From assembly GCF_001552595.1 (NCBI RefSeq), contig NZ_BCRM01000027.1, positions 20,706 to 84,705 on the forward strand: a stretch of 64,000 nucleotides of DNA. Direction: 5' to 3'. Below, one piece after another: positions 44,222-54,870 of the stretch. Every line of letters begins with the position of its first letter. Position 1 is the first letter of the stretch. Made by a program: the position numbers and the translations under genes. The stretch is from Rhodococcus erythropolis NBRC 15567 (GTDB lineage Bacteria > Actinomycetota > Actinomycetes > Mycobacteriales > Mycobacteriaceae). The notes under the pieces were generated by a model, which was given only the letters and a program-made list of their open reading frames with translations, did not search any database and was not told the DNA's origin.

Positions 44222-45145
44222 TCAGCGTCCGGCGCGCATGCGCTCGACTTCGGCTTCCTGCTCCGGCGTGACCTTGAAGTGGCCACCCCACTTGTTGAGC
44301 GTTCCCGGCGGGTACTCCGGAACGGGAAGAATCTGACGCAACAACTTCTCCGGCAGTCCACGCCGACGCCATTCGCGCGGGTACCCGAGTGATACTTCCT
44401 CGAAGCGGACGCCGTCGTAGTACGTGGTTCGAGGAATGTGCAGGTGCCCGTACACCGAGCACACCGCGTTGTACTTCACATGCCAGTCGGCGGTCGCGGT
44501 GGTTCCGCACCACAACGCGAACTCCGGATACATGAGCACGTCCGTCGGCTGCCGGACCATCGGGAAATGGTTCACCAGAACGGTTTTTGTGCCTTCGGGG
44601 AGCGCGTCCAGCCGTGCCTGGGTGTATTCGATTCTCGCCCGGCACCACGCGTCGCGCGTTGCATACGGCTGCGGCGAGAGCAGGAACTCGTCGGTGGCGA
44701 CGACGTTCTTGTCCCGCGCGATCTCGAGCCCGTGTTCCTTGTCTCGCGCGCCTTCCGGCAGGAAGGAGTAGTCGTAGAGAAGGAACATCGGGACGACCGT
44801 GACCGGGCCCTCGTCTCCCTCCCACACCGGGAACGGGTCCTCGGGCGTGATGACGTCAAGTTCGCGGCACATGTTGACCAGGTACTCGTACCGCGGCGCT
44901 CCGTGAATCTGAACCGGATCCTTGGCGGTCGTCCACAGTTCGTGGTTGCCCGGAATCCAGATGACCTTTGCGAATCGGCTGCGAAGGAGCTTCAACGCCC
45001 ACCGAATGTCGTCAGTTTTCTCGGAAACATCTCCGGCGAGAATGAGCCAGTCGTCAGGCGAATCCGGGAACAGTTCCTCCGTCATCGGCTTGTTGCCGTT
45101 GTGACCGACATGAATGTCGCTCACCGCCATCAGCTTTGCTGCCAC
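44222..45145 (-). CDS. pptH: metallophosphoesterase, PptH-like
   Basis: A 307-residue calcineurin-type phosphoesterase. Metal ligands: SDIHVGHNG near 9, LAGDVSE near 37, PGNHELW near 65, VNHFPM near 190 and YGHLHIPR near 232. The gene order pptH-pptT is the same as Rv2795c-Rv2794c; Rv2795c was shown to remove phosphopantetheine from carrier proteins, opposing PptT. That activity is inferred here from order and family. The GTG start overlaps dinF by 16 bases. Confidence 0.88.
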   Translation of the reverse strand: MAAKLMAVSDIHVGHNGNKPMTEELFPDSPDDWLILAGDVSEKTDDIRWALKLLRSRFAKVIWIPGNHELWTTAKDPVQIHGAPRYEYLVNMCRELDVITPEDPFPVWEGDEGPVTVVPMFLLYDYSFLPEGARDKEHGLEIARDKNVVATDEFLLSPQPYATRDAWCRARIEYTQARLDALPEGTKTVLVNHFPMVRQPTDVLMYPEFALWCGTTATADWHVKYNAVCSVYGHLHIPRTTYYDGVRFEEVSLGYPREWRRRGLPEKLLRQILPVPEYPPGTLNKWGGHFKVTPEQEAEVERMRAGR

Positions 45146-46533
45146 GATCCCTCTGCTTCCTCAGTTGAACTTCCGCGCTTCGCCGTCGCCGGACCTGTCA
45201 CTGCCCACTTGCCGGAAAACGCTCGCCACGACACCGCGACCATCCGAAGTACTACGAACACGGTAAGCCCTGCCCAAATTCCGGCCAGCCCCCAGTCGTA
45301 GGCGAGGGAGAGCCAGATCGCGGGCAGAAATCCGAGAACTGCGCAGAGCATGGTCGCGTTGCGCAGAAACACCACGTCCCCGGCGCCGAGCAGAACACCG
45401 TCGAGTGCAAACACGATTCCCGCTACCGGCATGATCGCGACGAAGAACCACCAGGCGATCGACATTTGACCGAGGACCTCGGCGTCGGACGTGAAAAGTC
45501 CGGGGATCACGGAGTGGCCCGCGGCGAAGAAGATCGCGAGTACCACGGCAAATACCGTCGACCAGGCAGTGATCCGCCAGGTCATCCTCTTCGCCGCGGC
45601 TGCGAATCCACCGCCGAGGGCAGCTCCGATGAGCGTTTGGGCGGCGATCGCCAAGGAATCGAGAAGGAGCGAAACCAGGTTCCACAGTTGGAGGACAACT
45701 TGGTGTGCACCGACTACGGCTGCGCCGAACCTCGACGCCACCGCGGCCGCCGAGACGAAACACGCTTGGAATGCGAGGCTGCGCAGGATCAGGTCACGGC
45801 CCATCAGCATCTGCGCCCGCATGATTGCAAGATGCGGTCGAGCCGAGACCGGTTCACGAAAGAGTGCCCAGGCGAACAGGACACCCGAAACGCTCTGGCC
45901 GACCAGATTCGCGACAGCTGATCCTTCGAGTTCCATCCGGGGAGCACCGAGCAAACCGTGCACGAGAATCGGGCACAACACCGCCGAAATACCCAGGCCG
46001 ACAAGGACGAACCGAAGCGGTCGCACCGTGTTCTGAACCCCGCGCATCCAGCCGTTGCCGGCCAGAGCCACCAGGATGAGTGGAACACCCAATACCGCTA
46101 TCCGAAGCCAACTTTCCGCAGCCGCCGCAATGTCGGGAGTCCCGGCGACCGCCGAAGTCAGCGGACCCGCGATCACCTGCACGATCACTACCAAGGCCAA
46201 GCCGATCGCGGCCGCCAGCCAGGTCGCCTGAACACCCTCGCCCACCGCGTCGCGCTCGCGGCCCGCCCCGTGCAGCCGTGCGGCGCGCGCCGTCGTGCCG
46301 TACGACAAGAAGGTCAGCTGCGTACTCACCAACGACAGGATCAGACCACCGACTGCCAATCCGGCCAGCGGAAGCGCCCCGAGTCGGCCGACCACGGCGA
46401 TGTCGAACAACAGATAGAGGGGTTCGGCCGCCAGTACCCCGAGCGCCGGAAACGCCAGGGAAAAGATTCGACGCCCAGTGACGTCGAAATCAGCTGCCGA
46501 AGATCCCGCCGAGGTGGCGTCAGATTCGCTCAA
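45130..46533 (-). CDS. dinF: MATE family efflux transporter, DinF-like
   Basis: A 467-residue membrane protein with 12 hydrophobic segments and the MATE repeat structure (PALGVLAAEPLYLLFDIAVVG near 27-47 and QACFVSAAAVASRFGAAVVG near 260, the first split here for length). It likely exports drugs or oxidised compounds with Na+ or H+. The TTG at 46533 is chosen to start just after the nrnA stop; the frame is open further into nrnA. Position matches Rv2836c. Confidence 0.88.
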   Translation of the reverse strand: MSESDATSAGSSAADFDVTGRRIFSLAFPALGVLAAEPLYLLFDIAVVGRLGALPLAGLAVGGLILSLVSTQLTFLSYGTTARAARLHGAGRERDAVGEGVQATWLAAAIGLALVVIVQVIAGPLTSAVAGTPDIAAAAESWLRIAVLGVPLILVALAGNGWMRGVQNTVRPLRFVLVGLGISAVLCPILVHGLLGAPRMELEGSAVANLVGQSVSGVLFAWALFREPVSARPHLAIMRAQMLMGRDLILRSLAFQACFVSAAAVASRFGAAVVGAHQVVLQLWNLVSLLLDSLAIAAQTLIGAALGGGFAAAAKRMTWRITAWSTVFAVVLAIFFAAGHSVIPGLFTSDAEVLGQMSIAWWFFVAIMPVAGIVFALDGVLLGAGDVVFLRNATMLCAVLGFLPAIWLSLAYDWGLAGIWAGLTVFVVLRMVAVSWRAFSGKWAVTGPATAKRGSSTEEAEGSWQQS

Positions 46534-46543
46534 TGCCGCGGAT

Positions 46544-47536
46544 TCAGCCGAGTGCCGCGACGAGCGCGGCAACAATCTCGTCGCTGGAAGTGGTCGACGT
46601 ATATCCGGCCGACAGCCGGTGCCCGCCGCCACCAAGACTTTCAGCGACCGCCGACACGTCGATCGCCGACTTTGCACGCAACGAGATCGACCAGCTTCCG
46701 GAAACCGACTCTTTGAGTACTGCGGCAACTTCGGCTTCCGAAGTAGTTCGCACGATATCGACGACGCTCTCGATCTCCTCGGAGCGAAGATCGCCGATGT
46801 CACTGCGTCGGATCACCGCGTACACCAGCCCACGGCCGTCCGCGGCTTCCGGGACCAGCACCGCGGACCCGAGTACCGAAGCCAGCATCGGCAACCACCC
46901 GAACGGATGGGTGTCGAGCAGCTTTCGCGCAATCGCGTCGCCGTCGATGCCTGTCGCCAGCAAACGCGCCGCGAGCACGTGCGGAAGCGGACCTCCCCAC
47001 CGGAAGGAGCCGGTGTCGGTGACCAGTCCGGCATAGAGACAGTGCGCGATATCGCGATCGATCGCGACTCCCCACGCATCGAAGAATCGTGCGATGAGCG
47101 CCGTCGTCGAAGCCGCGGTTTCGTCGACGACGTTGATGCTTCCGAATTCGGAATTGGAGCGATGGTGATCAAGGACGATCGTGCGATTCGCGCCGGCGAG
47201 TCGACTCGCCAACTCACCGAGGCGGCCCTCGCTGCCGACATCCACGGTCACCAGAACATCGACGCTTTCCCGAACATCGGCGGGCGCCGTGAGCAAGTGA
47301 ACACCAGGGAAATCAGACATCGACTCGGGCAGCGCCGACGGCCGACTGAACGCGACCTGCACCGAAATGCCCCGACGCTCGAGAACGAGACCGAGCGCAA
47401 GTCCGCTGCCGATCGTGTCCGCATCCGGCTGCACATGGCAGAGAATTGTCACCGTGTGTGCCGATTCGAGAACCTCGGCCACCTGAGCGAACTTCGCCTC
47501 GCAGGGGTCGACGTCCGAAAGTGCGGTGATCGTCAT
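46544..47536 (-). CDS. nrnA: DHH/DHHA1 phosphoesterase (oligoribonuclease/pAp phosphatase)
   Basis: A 330-residue NrnA-type enzyme that degrades nanoRNA and pAp; mycobacterial homologues also hydrolyse cyclic dinucleotides. The DHH domain has CHVQPDADTIGS near 33, DVGSEGRLGEL near 98 and DHHRSN near 122; the DHHA1 domain ends with SLGGGGHRLSAG near 300. The reading frame starts at ATG 47536, 12 bases after rbfA. Confidence 0.92.
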   Translation of the reverse strand: MTITALSDVDPCEAKFAQVAEVLESAHTVTILCHVQPDADTIGSGLALGLVLERRGISVQVAFSRPSALPESMSDFPGVHLLTAPADVRESVDVLVTVDVGSEGRLGELASRLAGANRTIVLDHHRSNSEFGSINVVDETAASTTALIARFFDAWGVAIDRDIAHCLYAGLVTDTGSFRWGGPLPHVLAARLLATGIDGDAIARKLLDTHPFGWLPMLASVLGSAVLVPEAADGRGLVYAVIRRSDIGDLRSEEIESVVDIVRTTSEAEVAAVLKESVSGSWSISLRAKSAIDVSAVAESLGGGGHRLSAGYTSTTSSDEIVAALVAALG

Positions 47537-47548
47537 TCTCGGTGCGCG

Positions 47549-48028
47549 TCAGTCGGCTTCACGAACATCTGGCGACGCCTCGTCTTCGTCCGAAGCCACT
47601 CGCGGCTCCTTGTACGGATCTGCATCTCCGGCCGGCTGTGCATTCTCACGCGCCTTGGCGACCTCGTCGTCGGCGGCCTTGGCACGGGCCAGCAGTTCTT
47701 CCATATGACGCGCGGTGTCGGGAACGGTATCGGCGACAAACGTCAGAGTCGGTGTGAAGCGAACGCCAGTTCCGGCACCGACCTTCGAGCGGAGAACACC
47801 CTTGGCCTTCTCGAGACCTGCGGCGGCGGCTTCCACATCGGGTGCGGAATCGACCTTCTCGCCCATGACTGTGTAGTACACCGTCGCGTCGTGCAGATCG
47901 TTGGTGACCTTGGTGTCCGTGATGGTCACGAATGCGAGTCGCGGATCCTTGATCTCGTGATCGATCGCGGTCGCGACGATGGTTCCGATACGCTTTGCCA
48001 ACTTGCGTGCCCGGGCTGGATCTACCAT
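47549..48028 (-). CDS. rbfA: 30S ribosome-binding factor
   Basis: A 159-residue cold-shock ribosome assembly factor with a KH-like domain ([18 protein letters not shown] split near 1-18; [15 protein letters not shown] near 24; [14 protein letters not shown] near 90). The acidic C-terminal tail (about 118-159) is longer than in E. coli and typical of actinobacteria. A 277-base gap separates it from ylxP. Confidence 0.94.
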   Translation of the reverse strand: MVDPARARKLAKRIGTIVATAIDHEIKDPRLAFVTITDTKVTNDLHDATVYYTVMGEKVDSAPDVEAAAAGLEKAKGVLRSKVGAGTGVRFTPTLTFVADTVPDTARHMEELLARAKAADDEVAKARENAQPAGDADPYKEPRVASDEDEASPDVREAD

Positions 48029-48305
48029 GACTGTCAGTCTCCTCTACCTGGCCACTCGAATCGAGGTGACTCGATCGATCAAAGTTCTGGTTAACAAGAA
48101 TTATTACCGACAACAGTCTCGTCCATCGGCTACCCGGCAACCAAATCACCATCGGTAGAGGTCTTCGGCCACAAGCCACCGTGCACATCGAGCTGTGAGT
48201 ACAGATACCGTCACACTTGGACCCGAGGACACCGAATCCCTTGCCGACCAACTCGATTCGGTACGCCGTCCGGAAGAGTGACTCGCTGACACCGATCGGT
48301 GATGC

Positions 48306-48596
48306 TCAGTCTTCCGGGCCGAAGATTCGCCTTCGCACAGCCAGCAACTGAATCTCCGGACGCTCGGCGACCGCTCGCTCACAATGATCGAGAACATCGT
48401 GCAGGTGATCGACGGACGAACTGACCACACCGACGCCCACGAGCGCACGACGCAGGCGTCCCTGCTCCCCCGCCTCCGCTGCACTCACGCCGAATCGACG
48501 GAGTTCCGTCAGGATCGGCGACAGCATCGAACGCTTTTCCTTGAGTGAGTGGACATCGCCGAAAAGAATGTCGAACTCCAGTGCCCCTACAAACAT
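48306..48596 (-). CDS. ylxP: YlxP (DUF503) family protein
   Basis: A 96-residue protein starting MFVGALEFDILFGDVHSLKEKR, split by family as strand plus helix motif; VGVVSSSVDHLHDVLDHCER near 55 follows. YlxP proteins lie between infB and rbfA in many bacteria and may help ribosome maturation. GGGGGAAA lies directly before the ATG. Confidence 0.9.
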   Translation of the reverse strand: MFVGALEFDILFGDVHSLKEKRSMLSPILTELRRFGVSAAEAGEQGRLRRALVGVGVVSSSVDHLHDVLDHCERAVAERPEIQLLAVRRRIFGPED

Positions 48597-48617
48597 TTTC
48601 CCCCTAGACAGAGCCGA

Positions 48618-48661
48618 ATGGACTCTTCCGGACTTGTATGTTCAAGTCCGGAAGAGTCCAT
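48618..48661 (-). terminator. 19-base perfect hairpin between infB and ylxP
   Basis: Arms at 48618-48636 and 48643-48661 (outer ends ATGGACTCTT and AAGAGTCCAT) pair at all 19 positions with a 6-base loop. It lies 48 bases after the infB stop and 21 bases before the ylxP ATG. Without a T-run it may be an attenuator or RNA-processing site inside the operon. Confidence 0.75.
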
Positions 48662-48709
48662 GTCAGCTAGTACTCACGTGCGTCCGCCCCAACGCCCGTG
48701 TCGACATAA

Positions 48710-51547
48710 TCAGTCGCGCGGCTTCTCGCGAAGCTCGTAGCACTCGAGAACGTCACCGATCTTGATATCGGAATAGGTGACGGTCAAACCACATTCGTAG
48801 CCTTCGCGAACCTCGGTAGCGTCTTCCTTCTCCCGCTTGAGCGAGGAGATGGTGACCGTCTCGGCGATGACCTTGCTGTCGCGGATGAGACGTGCCTTGG
48901 CGTTGCGACGGATGCTGCCCGACGTGACCAAGCAACCGGCAATGTTGCCGATCTTGGACGAACGGAACATGGCGCGGATCTCTGCCTTGCCCAGCTCGAC
49001 CTCTTCGTACACCGGCTTGAGCAGACCCTTGAGTGCCTTTTCGACCTCATCGATGGCCTGGTAGATCACCGAGTAGTAGCGAATGTCGACGCCCTCGCGG
49101 TTCGCCAGCTCCGTTGCCTTGCCTTCGGCGCGGACGTTGAAGCCGATGATGATCGCGTTGGACGCAGCAGCCAGGTTGACGTTGGTCTCCGTGATGCCAC
49201 CGACACCGCGGTCGATGACGCGCAACTGCACCTCGTCGTCGATCGGAATTCCGAGGAGAGCCTCTTCGAGGGCCTCCACGGTTCCCGAGTTGTCACCCTT
49301 GAGGATCAAGTTCAGCTGTGAATGTTCCTTCAGAGCTGCATCGAGATCGTCGAGGCTGATGCGCTTACGACTCTTCGCTGCAAGCGCGTTGCGCTTACGT
49401 GCGTTGCGGCGGTCCGCGATCTGACGAGCGATACGGTCCTCGTCGACCACGAGCAGGTTGTCGCCTGCACCGGGGACCGACGTGAAGCCGATGACCTGGA
49501 CCGGACGTGAAGGCAGTGCCTCGTGGACGTCCTGACCGTGCTCGTCCACCATGCGGCGGACGCGGCCGTAAGCATCGCCGGCAACGATCGAGTCGCCGAC
49601 CCGCAGCGTTCCGCGCTGGATGAGCACGGTAGCGACGGGGCCGCGGCCACGGTCGAGGTGCGCCTCGATGGCAACACCCTGAGCGTCCATGTCCGGGTTG
49701 GCGCGCAGATCCAGGGAAGCGTCCGCCGTCAACAGCACTGCTTCGAGCAGTGCGTCGATGTTGAGACCCTGCTTCGCCGAGATGTCGACGAACATGGTGT
49801 CTCCGCCGTATTCCTCGGCCACCAGTCCGTACTCGGTGAGCTGCTGCCGGATCTTGTCCGGGTTCGCGCCTTCCTTGTCGATCTTGTTCACCGCGACCAC
49901 GATCGGCACGTCGGCCGCCTGGGCGTGGTTGATCGCTTCCACCGTCTGCGGCATGACGCCGTCGTCGGCTGCGACAACAAGGATCGCGAGGTCGGTGGCC
50001 TTGGCACCACGAGCACGCATGGCCGTGAAGGCCTCGTGACCCGGGGTGTCGATGAACGTCACGAGACGCTCGTTGCCCTCGAGCTCGGTCAGCACCTGGT
50101 AGGCACCGATGTGCTGCGTGATGCCGCCGGCTTCGCCCTCACGGACATTCGCCTTACGGATCACGTCGAGCAGACGGGTCTTACCGTGGTCGACGTGGCC
50201 CATGACGGTGACCACAGGCGGACGGGACTCGAGGTCCTCTTCTCCGCCGGCGTCCTCGCCGTAGGTGAGGTCGAAGCTGTCGAGCAGCTCGCGGTCCTCG
50301 TCCTCCGGGCTGACGACCTGCACGACGTAGTTCATTTCGCCGCCGAGCAGCTCCAGCGTCTCGTCGTTGACCGACTGAGTTGCCGTGACCATCTCACCGA
50401 GGTTGAACAACGCCTGCACGAGTGCTGCGGGGTTCGCATCGATCTTGTCCGCGAAGTCCGACAGCGATGCGCCGCGAGCGAGACGGATGGTCTCACCGTT
50501 GCCGCGTGGCAGCCTGACGCCGCCGACTGCGGGAGCCTGCATGCTTTCGTACTCGGCGCGCTTCGCCCGCTTCGACTTACGTCCACGGCGAACTGCTCCG
50601 CCGGGACGACCGAATGCACCTGCCGCTGCGCCGCGCTGACCGGGACGGCCACCGCCGCCGGGACGACCGCGGAATCCACCGGCCGGAGCTGCTCCACCGG
50701 GAGCACCTGCACCAGCACCGGCGCCGGGAGCGCCGCCGCCGCGGTATCCACCGCCGCCGCCGCCCGGACGACCACCGGGAGCGCCACCGGGACGACCCGG
50801 ACGTCCGCCGCCACCGGGCGCGGGACGAGCGGAACGAGCAGGCATTGCACCCGGGTTCGGGCGAGGAGGCATGGAGCCGGGGCTGGGACGGGGACCGCCC
50901 TGACCCGGAGCCGGACGAGAACCGCCCTGGCCTGCACCCGGACGCGGTGCGCCGGGAGCCGGACGAGGTGCCGGACGCTCGGCGGGTGCCGAGGAGTACG
51001 GGTTGTTACCGACGCGAGGTGCCTTCGGTCCCGGACGCGGTCCGCCGGGCTTTGCGCCGGTGGACGGTGCCGCCGGAGCCGCGGGGGCTGCCGGTGCCGG
51101 AGCTGCGGGAGCAGCCGGAGCCGGGCGTGCCGGCTGTGCCGGCTTCGGAGCGTTGAACGTCGGGGTGGGGACCGGCGCCGACGGTGCTGCCGGAGCAGCG
51201 GCTGCGGGAGCCGCGGGGGCTGCCGGTGCCGGAGCTGCGGGAGCAGCCGGTGCGGGTGCGGCCGGCTTGGGGCCGGGACGCGGGCCACCGGGCTTTGCAG
51301 CTGACGGCGACGGTGCGCCGGGCTTTGCCGCGGGGCGAGCCGCCGGAGCGGCTGCGCCGGTCTCGGACTTGGTTTCTGCTCCGCCTGCCGACGGGAATGA
51401 CTCCCGCAGACGACGGGCGACGGGCGCCTCCACTGTGGATGACGCAGACTTCACGAACTCGCCTTGCTCCTTGAGCGTTGCGAGTAGTTCCTTGCTGGTG
51501 ACACCGAGTTCTTTAGCCAACTCGTGCACGCGGGCCTTGCCTGCCAC
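48710..51547 (-). CDS. infB: translation initiation factor IF-2
   Basis: A 945-residue GTPase that places initiator tRNA on the 30S subunit. The short N-terminal IF2N motif ([19 protein letters not shown]) is followed by about 270 residues rich in Ala, Pro, Gly and Arg, then a second IF2N domain and the G domain ([20 protein letters not shown]) and C-terminal domains. The GTG at 51547 gives [10 protein letters not shown]. The Ala/Pro/Gly region contains long DNA repeats. Confidence 0.97.
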   Translation of the reverse strand: MAGKARVHELAKELGVTSKELLATLKEQGEFVKSASSTVEAPVARRLRESFPSAGGAETKSETGAAAPAARPAAKPGAPSPSAAKPGGPRPGPKPAAPAPAAPAAPAPAAPAAPAAAAPAAPSAPVPTPTFNAPKPAQPARPAPAAPAAPAPAAPAAPAAPSTGAKPGGPRPGPKAPRVGNNPYSSAPAERPAPRPAPGAPRPGAGQGGSRPAPGQGGPRPSPGSMPPRPNPGAMPARSARPAPGGGGRPGRPGGAPGGRPGGGGGGYRGGGAPGAGAGAGAPGGAAPAGGFRGRPGGGGRPGQRGAAAGAFGRPGGAVRRGRKSKRAKRAEYESMQAPAVGGVRLPRGNGETIRLARGASLSDFADKIDANPAALVQALFNLGEMVTATQSVNDETLELLGGEMNYVVQVVSPEDEDRELLDSFDLTYGEDAGGEEDLESRPPVVTVMGHVDHGKTRLLDVIRKANVREGEAGGITQHIGAYQVLTELEGNERLVTFIDTPGHEAFTAMRARGAKATDLAILVVAADDGVMPQTVEAINHAQAADVPIVVAVNKIDKEGANPDKIRQQLTEYGLVAEEYGGDTMFVDISAKQGLNIDALLEAVLLTADASLDLRANPDMDAQGVAIEAHLDRGRGPVATVLIQRGTLRVGDSIVAGDAYGRVRRMVDEHGQDVHEALPSRPVQVIGFTSVPGAGDNLLVVDEDRIARQIADRRNARKRNALAAKSRKRISLDDLDAALKEHSQLNLILKGDNSGTVEALEEALLGIPIDDEVQLRVIDRGVGGITETNVNLAAASNAIIIGFNVRAEGKATELANREGVDIRYYSVIYQAIDEVEKALKGLLKPVYEEVELGKAEIRAMFRSSKIGNIAGCLVTSGSIRRNAKARLIRDSKVIAETVTISSLKREKEDATEVREGYECGLTVTYSDIKIGDVLECYELREKPRD
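51075..51250. repeat. 44-bp perfect direct repeat inside infB
   Basis: The 44 bases at 51075-51118 recur exactly at 51207-51250, 132 bases apart (a multiple of three, so frame is kept). Both start GGAGCCGCGGGGGCTG and encode Ala/Pro runs. Further shorter Gly/Arg/Pro repeats fill 50640-51000. Confidence 0.9.
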
Positions 51548-51655
51548 TGCTCTCCTCACTGATGAGGTCGAGCAGGAGGCATCCCACAGATGTGGGTCCC
51601 GCACGACCTCGGGTTATCGCCGATGGACGTTCATCGTTGGTGCTTCACGGTGTGC

Positions 51656-52006
51656 TCATGAGTGCTTGTGCCTGTTCTTCTCGAGAGGTACTGCTTTTGT
51701 GTGAACTGCGTCGACCAGCTGGTCGACAGCGGACGTGTCCAGATTTCCGGACACTCGCAGTGCTCTGCTGAATGCTCGGCGCCGCTCTGCCAGGCTCAGA
51801 CAACTCGGATCCAGGTGCAGCCATGCACCTCGACCGGGGAGTCTTCGCGATACGTCGGGGACGAGCGGGGAACCCTCCGGCCCCTGCTCACCAACCACGA
51901 CCCTCAACAGATCGACAGCCGACCCTTGTTCCCTGCACCCCACACACGTTCTGACCGGCGAACCGGGTTTCACGCGCGCAGAATCCGAGGACTCACGTCG
52001 AACCAT
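51656..52006 (-). CDS. ylxR: YlxR (DUF448) family RNA-binding protein
   Basis: A 116-residue protein with the family motif VRTCVGCREQG near 18 and GRGAWLHLDPSCL near 65, ending in a His/Lys tail. YlxR proteins lie between nusA and infB and bind RNA or regulate transcription. The ATG at 52006 is used; a GTG 11 residues later is possible. Confidence 0.88.
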   Translation of the reverse strand: MVRRESSDSARVKPGSPVRTCVGCREQGSAVDLLRVVVGEQGPEGSPLVPDVSRRLPGRGAWLHLDPSCLSLAERRRAFSRALRVSGNLDTSAVDQLVDAVHTKAVPLEKNRHKHS

Positions 52007-52050
52007 TGTCCACTCTACCGCCGAACCGTCTCGATCACTGCATTCCACCG

Positions 52051-53082
52051 TTATCCGTTGGACGTGGCGGGCCGGTCGGACGCGTCGCCAACGGGTGCCG
52101 CATCGCTCCGAATGTCGATACGCCAACCCGTCAACCGTGCAGCCAGGCGGGCATTTTGACCCTCTTTTCCGATGGCCAACGAAAGCTGGAAATCGGGCAC
52201 GATGACACGGGCCGCACGAGCCTCGGGATCGACGACAGTGACGGAGACCACTTTCGACGGGGAAAGTGCGTTGCCCACAAACGTCGCGGGATCTTCGTCG
52301 AAGTCGATGATGTCGATCTTCTCCCCCGCAAGTTCGCTCATGACGTTGCGGACGCGCTGACCCATCGGGCCGATGCATGCACCCTTTGCGTTCAGCCCCT
52401 GCACGCGTGAGGCAACGGCGATCTTGGAACGGTGTCCCGCTTCGCGCGCGACGTTGATGATCTCGACGCTGCCGTCCGCGATCTCCGGAACCTCGAGTGC
52501 GAACAACTTGCGAACCAGGTTCGGATGGGTCCGCGAGAGGGTGATCTGGGGGCCACGGGCGCCGCGAGCAACCCCGACGACGTAGCACTTGATGCGCTCG
52601 CCGTGTTCGTAGTTCTCGCCGGGAACCTGTTCTGCGGGCGGCAACAATCCTTCGGCGCCATTGGATTCGCTGCCGATTCGAACGACGACCATCCCGCGAG
52701 AGTTTGCACGCGTGTCGCGCTGAATGACACCGCCGACGATTTCACCCTCATGGGTGGAGAACTCACCGAAACTGCGCTCGTGCTCGGCGTCGCGCAAACG
52801 CTGCAGGATGACCTGGCGTGCGGTGGTCGCCGCGATTCGACCGAATCCTTCGGGAGTGTCGTCCCACTCCTCGCCGATCATGTTGCCGTCGGCATCGGTG
52901 TCGTGTGCCATCACTCGCACCGAACCGGTCTTGATGTTGACATCGATCCGAGCGTTCTGCTTGTGCCCCTCGGTGTGGCGGTACGCCGTCAGCAGCGCGG
53001 TCTGGATCGTGGCGATCACAGTTTCGATCGAAACGCCCTTTTCGGCTTCGATCGCTCGCAACGCTGCAATGTCGATATTCAC
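52051..53082 (-). CDS. nusA: transcription termination/antitermination protein NusA
   Basis: A 343-residue factor that binds RNA polymerase and RNA. Domains: N-terminal polymerase-binding (1-105), S1 (about 110-180) and two KH domains (about 190-320; [47 protein letters not shown] split near 290). It ends soon after KH2 without the acidic repeats of E. coli NusA, as in mycobacteria. The GTG start overlaps rimP (GTGA). Confidence 0.96.
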   Translation of the reverse strand: MNIDIAALRAIEAEKGVSIETVIATIQTALLTAYRHTEGHKQNARIDVNIKTGSVRVMAHDTDADGNMIGEEWDDTPEGFGRIAATTARQVILQRLRDAEHERSFGEFSTHEGEIVGGVIQRDTRANSRGMVVVRIGSESNGAEGLLPPAEQVPGENYEHGERIKCYVVGVARGARGPQITLSRTHPNLVRKLFALEVPEIADGSVEIINVAREAGHRSKIAVASRVQGLNAKGACIGPMGQRVRNVMSELAGEKIDIIDFDEDPATFVGNALSPSKVVSVTVVDPEARAARVIVPDFQLSLAIGKEGQNARLAARLTGWRIDIRSDAAPVGDASDRPATSNG

Positions 53083-53699
53083 TTGTCGAACCCTTCTTCG
53101 TTTTCTACGTCTTCTAATTCTGCTTCGTCGTCTTCGACACTGTCCACGCCCGAGTCATCGGTGAGGTCAACCGCATCCGAGGGAACTGCGCGCCCCTCCG
53201 GGATGCCGCCCGCGAGTTCCAACTCCGCCTCACTGGGCTTCGAGAACTCCACCTGAACTACGGCCTTCTGAACGTCGCCCAGTGCAATCTCTCGCACGGT
53301 CAGTCCGCCACGGCCGCCGATGACAACCGCCACGGAATCGTCGTTCAACGTTCCGATACGGCCGACCACGGTCTCGCCGGCCAGATCGATACGCGCTTTG
53401 CGTCCACGAGCTCGACGCCAGTGACGCTCGAGCGTCAGTGGACGATCGATTCCCGGGGAGGTCACCTCGAGGGTGTACGGCGTTTCACCGATTTCCTCGA
53501 GGCTGTCGAAAAGTTCCGAAACGAGTCTGCTGATCTCTGCGGCGGCATCGAGTTCGATCCCGGCATCGCTGTCGACCATGATGCGCACCGCGCTGTGCTT
53601 GCCCGCACTGGTCACGACAACGTCTTCGACGTCGTAACCCTGGGCGTGCACGAGTTCGGAGATCAGCTCGATCACCCTCTCCCTGGATGGCACCGGCAT
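53079..53699 (-). CDS. rimP: ribosome maturation factor RimP
   Basis: A 206-residue 30S assembly factor. [15 protein letters not shown] near 92 is the diagnostic motif; GRKARIDL near 113 begins the C-terminal barrel. A long acidic tail (about 170-206) is extra relative to the core family. It is the first gene of the nusA-infB operon. Confidence 0.95.
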   Translation of the reverse strand: MPVPSRERVIELISELVHAQGYDVEDVVVTSAGKHSAVRIMVDSDAGIELDAAAEISRLVSELFDSLEEIGETPYTLEVTSPGIDRPLTLERHWRRARGRKARIDLAGETVVGRIGTLNDDSVAVVIGGRGGLTVREIALGDVQKAVVQVEFSKPSEAELELAGGIPEGRAVPSDAVDLTDDSGVDSVEDDEAELEDVENEEGFDK

Positions 53700-53931
53700 C
53701 TCGCGAACTCCTCATTTCAGTTGTCGTCGATTGTCCGACTTGTGTCGACTGTCGACGTGGGCGGCTGCGAGCATGAAAAGACACCAGGTGCCTCATGCTG
53801 CAAGCATCCAAGAGTACCGCTCATTACGCGTCTCCGTGACCAGAGTGCCCGACGCACGTCACACTTGAACACGTGCCGCGGATTCGAACGATCAGCCGAC
53901 CACCTGGCACGATGGACTGGTGCTGACGCCC

Positions 53932-54417
53932 ATGACTACTACCCCACTCTCCCGGCGGAGTGCGCTCAAGACGGGAACCGCAGCAGCGTTGGGCGCTGCA
54001 GCCTTCTCGTTGTCCGCCTGCACCGACAACGGCACAGCGGAGGCGGCTGCAGAAGTCGACCAGTTGACGGCCCAGGCCGAGCGAGCTCGCTCCGACGCGG
54101 CAGCCGCAACCGCCGCCATCGCTCTTGCGCCGGACAAGTCGGCATCACTGACCACGATCAGCGCCGAACGCACAGCGCATGCACTCGAACTCGACGCCGA
54201 GATTGCGCGAGCAGCGGGCGGCGGCGCTACGACCACTGCGCCCCCGTCGACCTCGGTCGCAAACGCTCCGACGGGCGTCGACACCTTGAGGACCTCGCTT
54301 AACGATTCGGCGCGCAGTGCCGCGGATCTCGCTCGCACGATGTCCGGCTATCGCGCGGGCTTGCTCGGTTCGATCAGCGCGTCGTGCTCGACCCAGGTTG
54401 CGGTGTTGCTTCCATGA
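53932..54417 (+). CDS. Ala-rich lipoprotein, unknown
   Basis: A 161-residue protein with a twin-Arg-like signal (SRRSALKTGTAAALGAAAF) and lipobox LSAC, so it should be exported and lipid-anchored. The rest is Ala-rich and helical, with a Thr/Pro linker (TTTAPPSTSVANAP). It is divergent from rimP and coupled to the next gene (ATGA), matching the place of Rv2843. A GTG at 53920 is an alternative start. Confidence 0.78.
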   Translation: MTTTPLSRRSALKTGTAAALGAAAFSLSACTDNGTAEAAAEVDQLTAQAERARSDAAAATAAIALAPDKSASLTTISAERTAHALELDAEIARAAGGGATTTAPPSTSVANAPTGVDTLRTSLNDSARSAADLARTMSGYRAGLLGSISASCSTQVAVLLP

Positions 54418-54869
54418 TCACTTCGCACACCCGTCGAACTGAGAGTTCTGCCTTGCTGACCGCAATCGAATCAGAGAATGCCGCGATCTTCGCTTACGGA
54501 GTGGTTGCCGCGTTTTCGAATCCTGCCCGTGTCAACGAAGTTGCCACACATACAGCCGCGCACCGCGCGCGACGTGATGCGCTGGTTGCCCTGTCGACCG
54601 ACGCGGGCGAGACCCCGCCGACAGCCGCGGCAGCCTACGAGATCCCGTTCCCGGTGACGGACGCCGTTACCGCGGCACAACTGGCAGCACAGATCGAATC
54701 CGACACCGCCGTGACCTACCGGGCATTCGTCGAACAGGTCGATACCGACCAACTCCGCACGTTCGGAATCGACGGCCTGACCGATGCGGCAATCCGCGGC
54801 GCCGGATGGCGGTCCGCGCTGGGAACCGCTCCGGCCACCTCAGCGTTCCCAGGGGACCCGGCTTCGTAA
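54414..54869 (+). CDS. DUF4439 ferritin-like protein
   Basis: A 151-residue helical protein. ALLTAIESENAAIFAYGVV near 15, HTAAHRARRDAL near 46 and AAQIESDTAVTYRAFVEQ near 92 show the Glu/His spacing of ferritin-like four-helix bundles. It matches DUF4439 and Rv2844 by place. No metal role is proven. It is cotranslated with the lipoprotein gene. Confidence 0.82.
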   Translation: MITSHTRRTESSALLTAIESENAAIFAYGVVAAFSNPARVNEVATHTAAHRARRDALVALSTDAGETPPTAAAAYEIPFPVTDAVTAAQLAAQIESDTAVTYRAFVEQVDTDQLRTFGIDGLTDAAIRGAGWRSALGTAPATSAFPGDPAS

Positions 54870-54870
54870 A

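Noticed and set aside
48195..48281. Possible 28-residue acidic peptide starting at a GTG on the plus strand
   Set aside because: No ribosome site, opposite to the operon, and nothing like a known family.
49523..51304. 593-codon open frame antisense to infB
   Set aside because: Cys/Thr/Arg-rich mirror of the Ala/Pro/Gly repeats; not a plausible protein.
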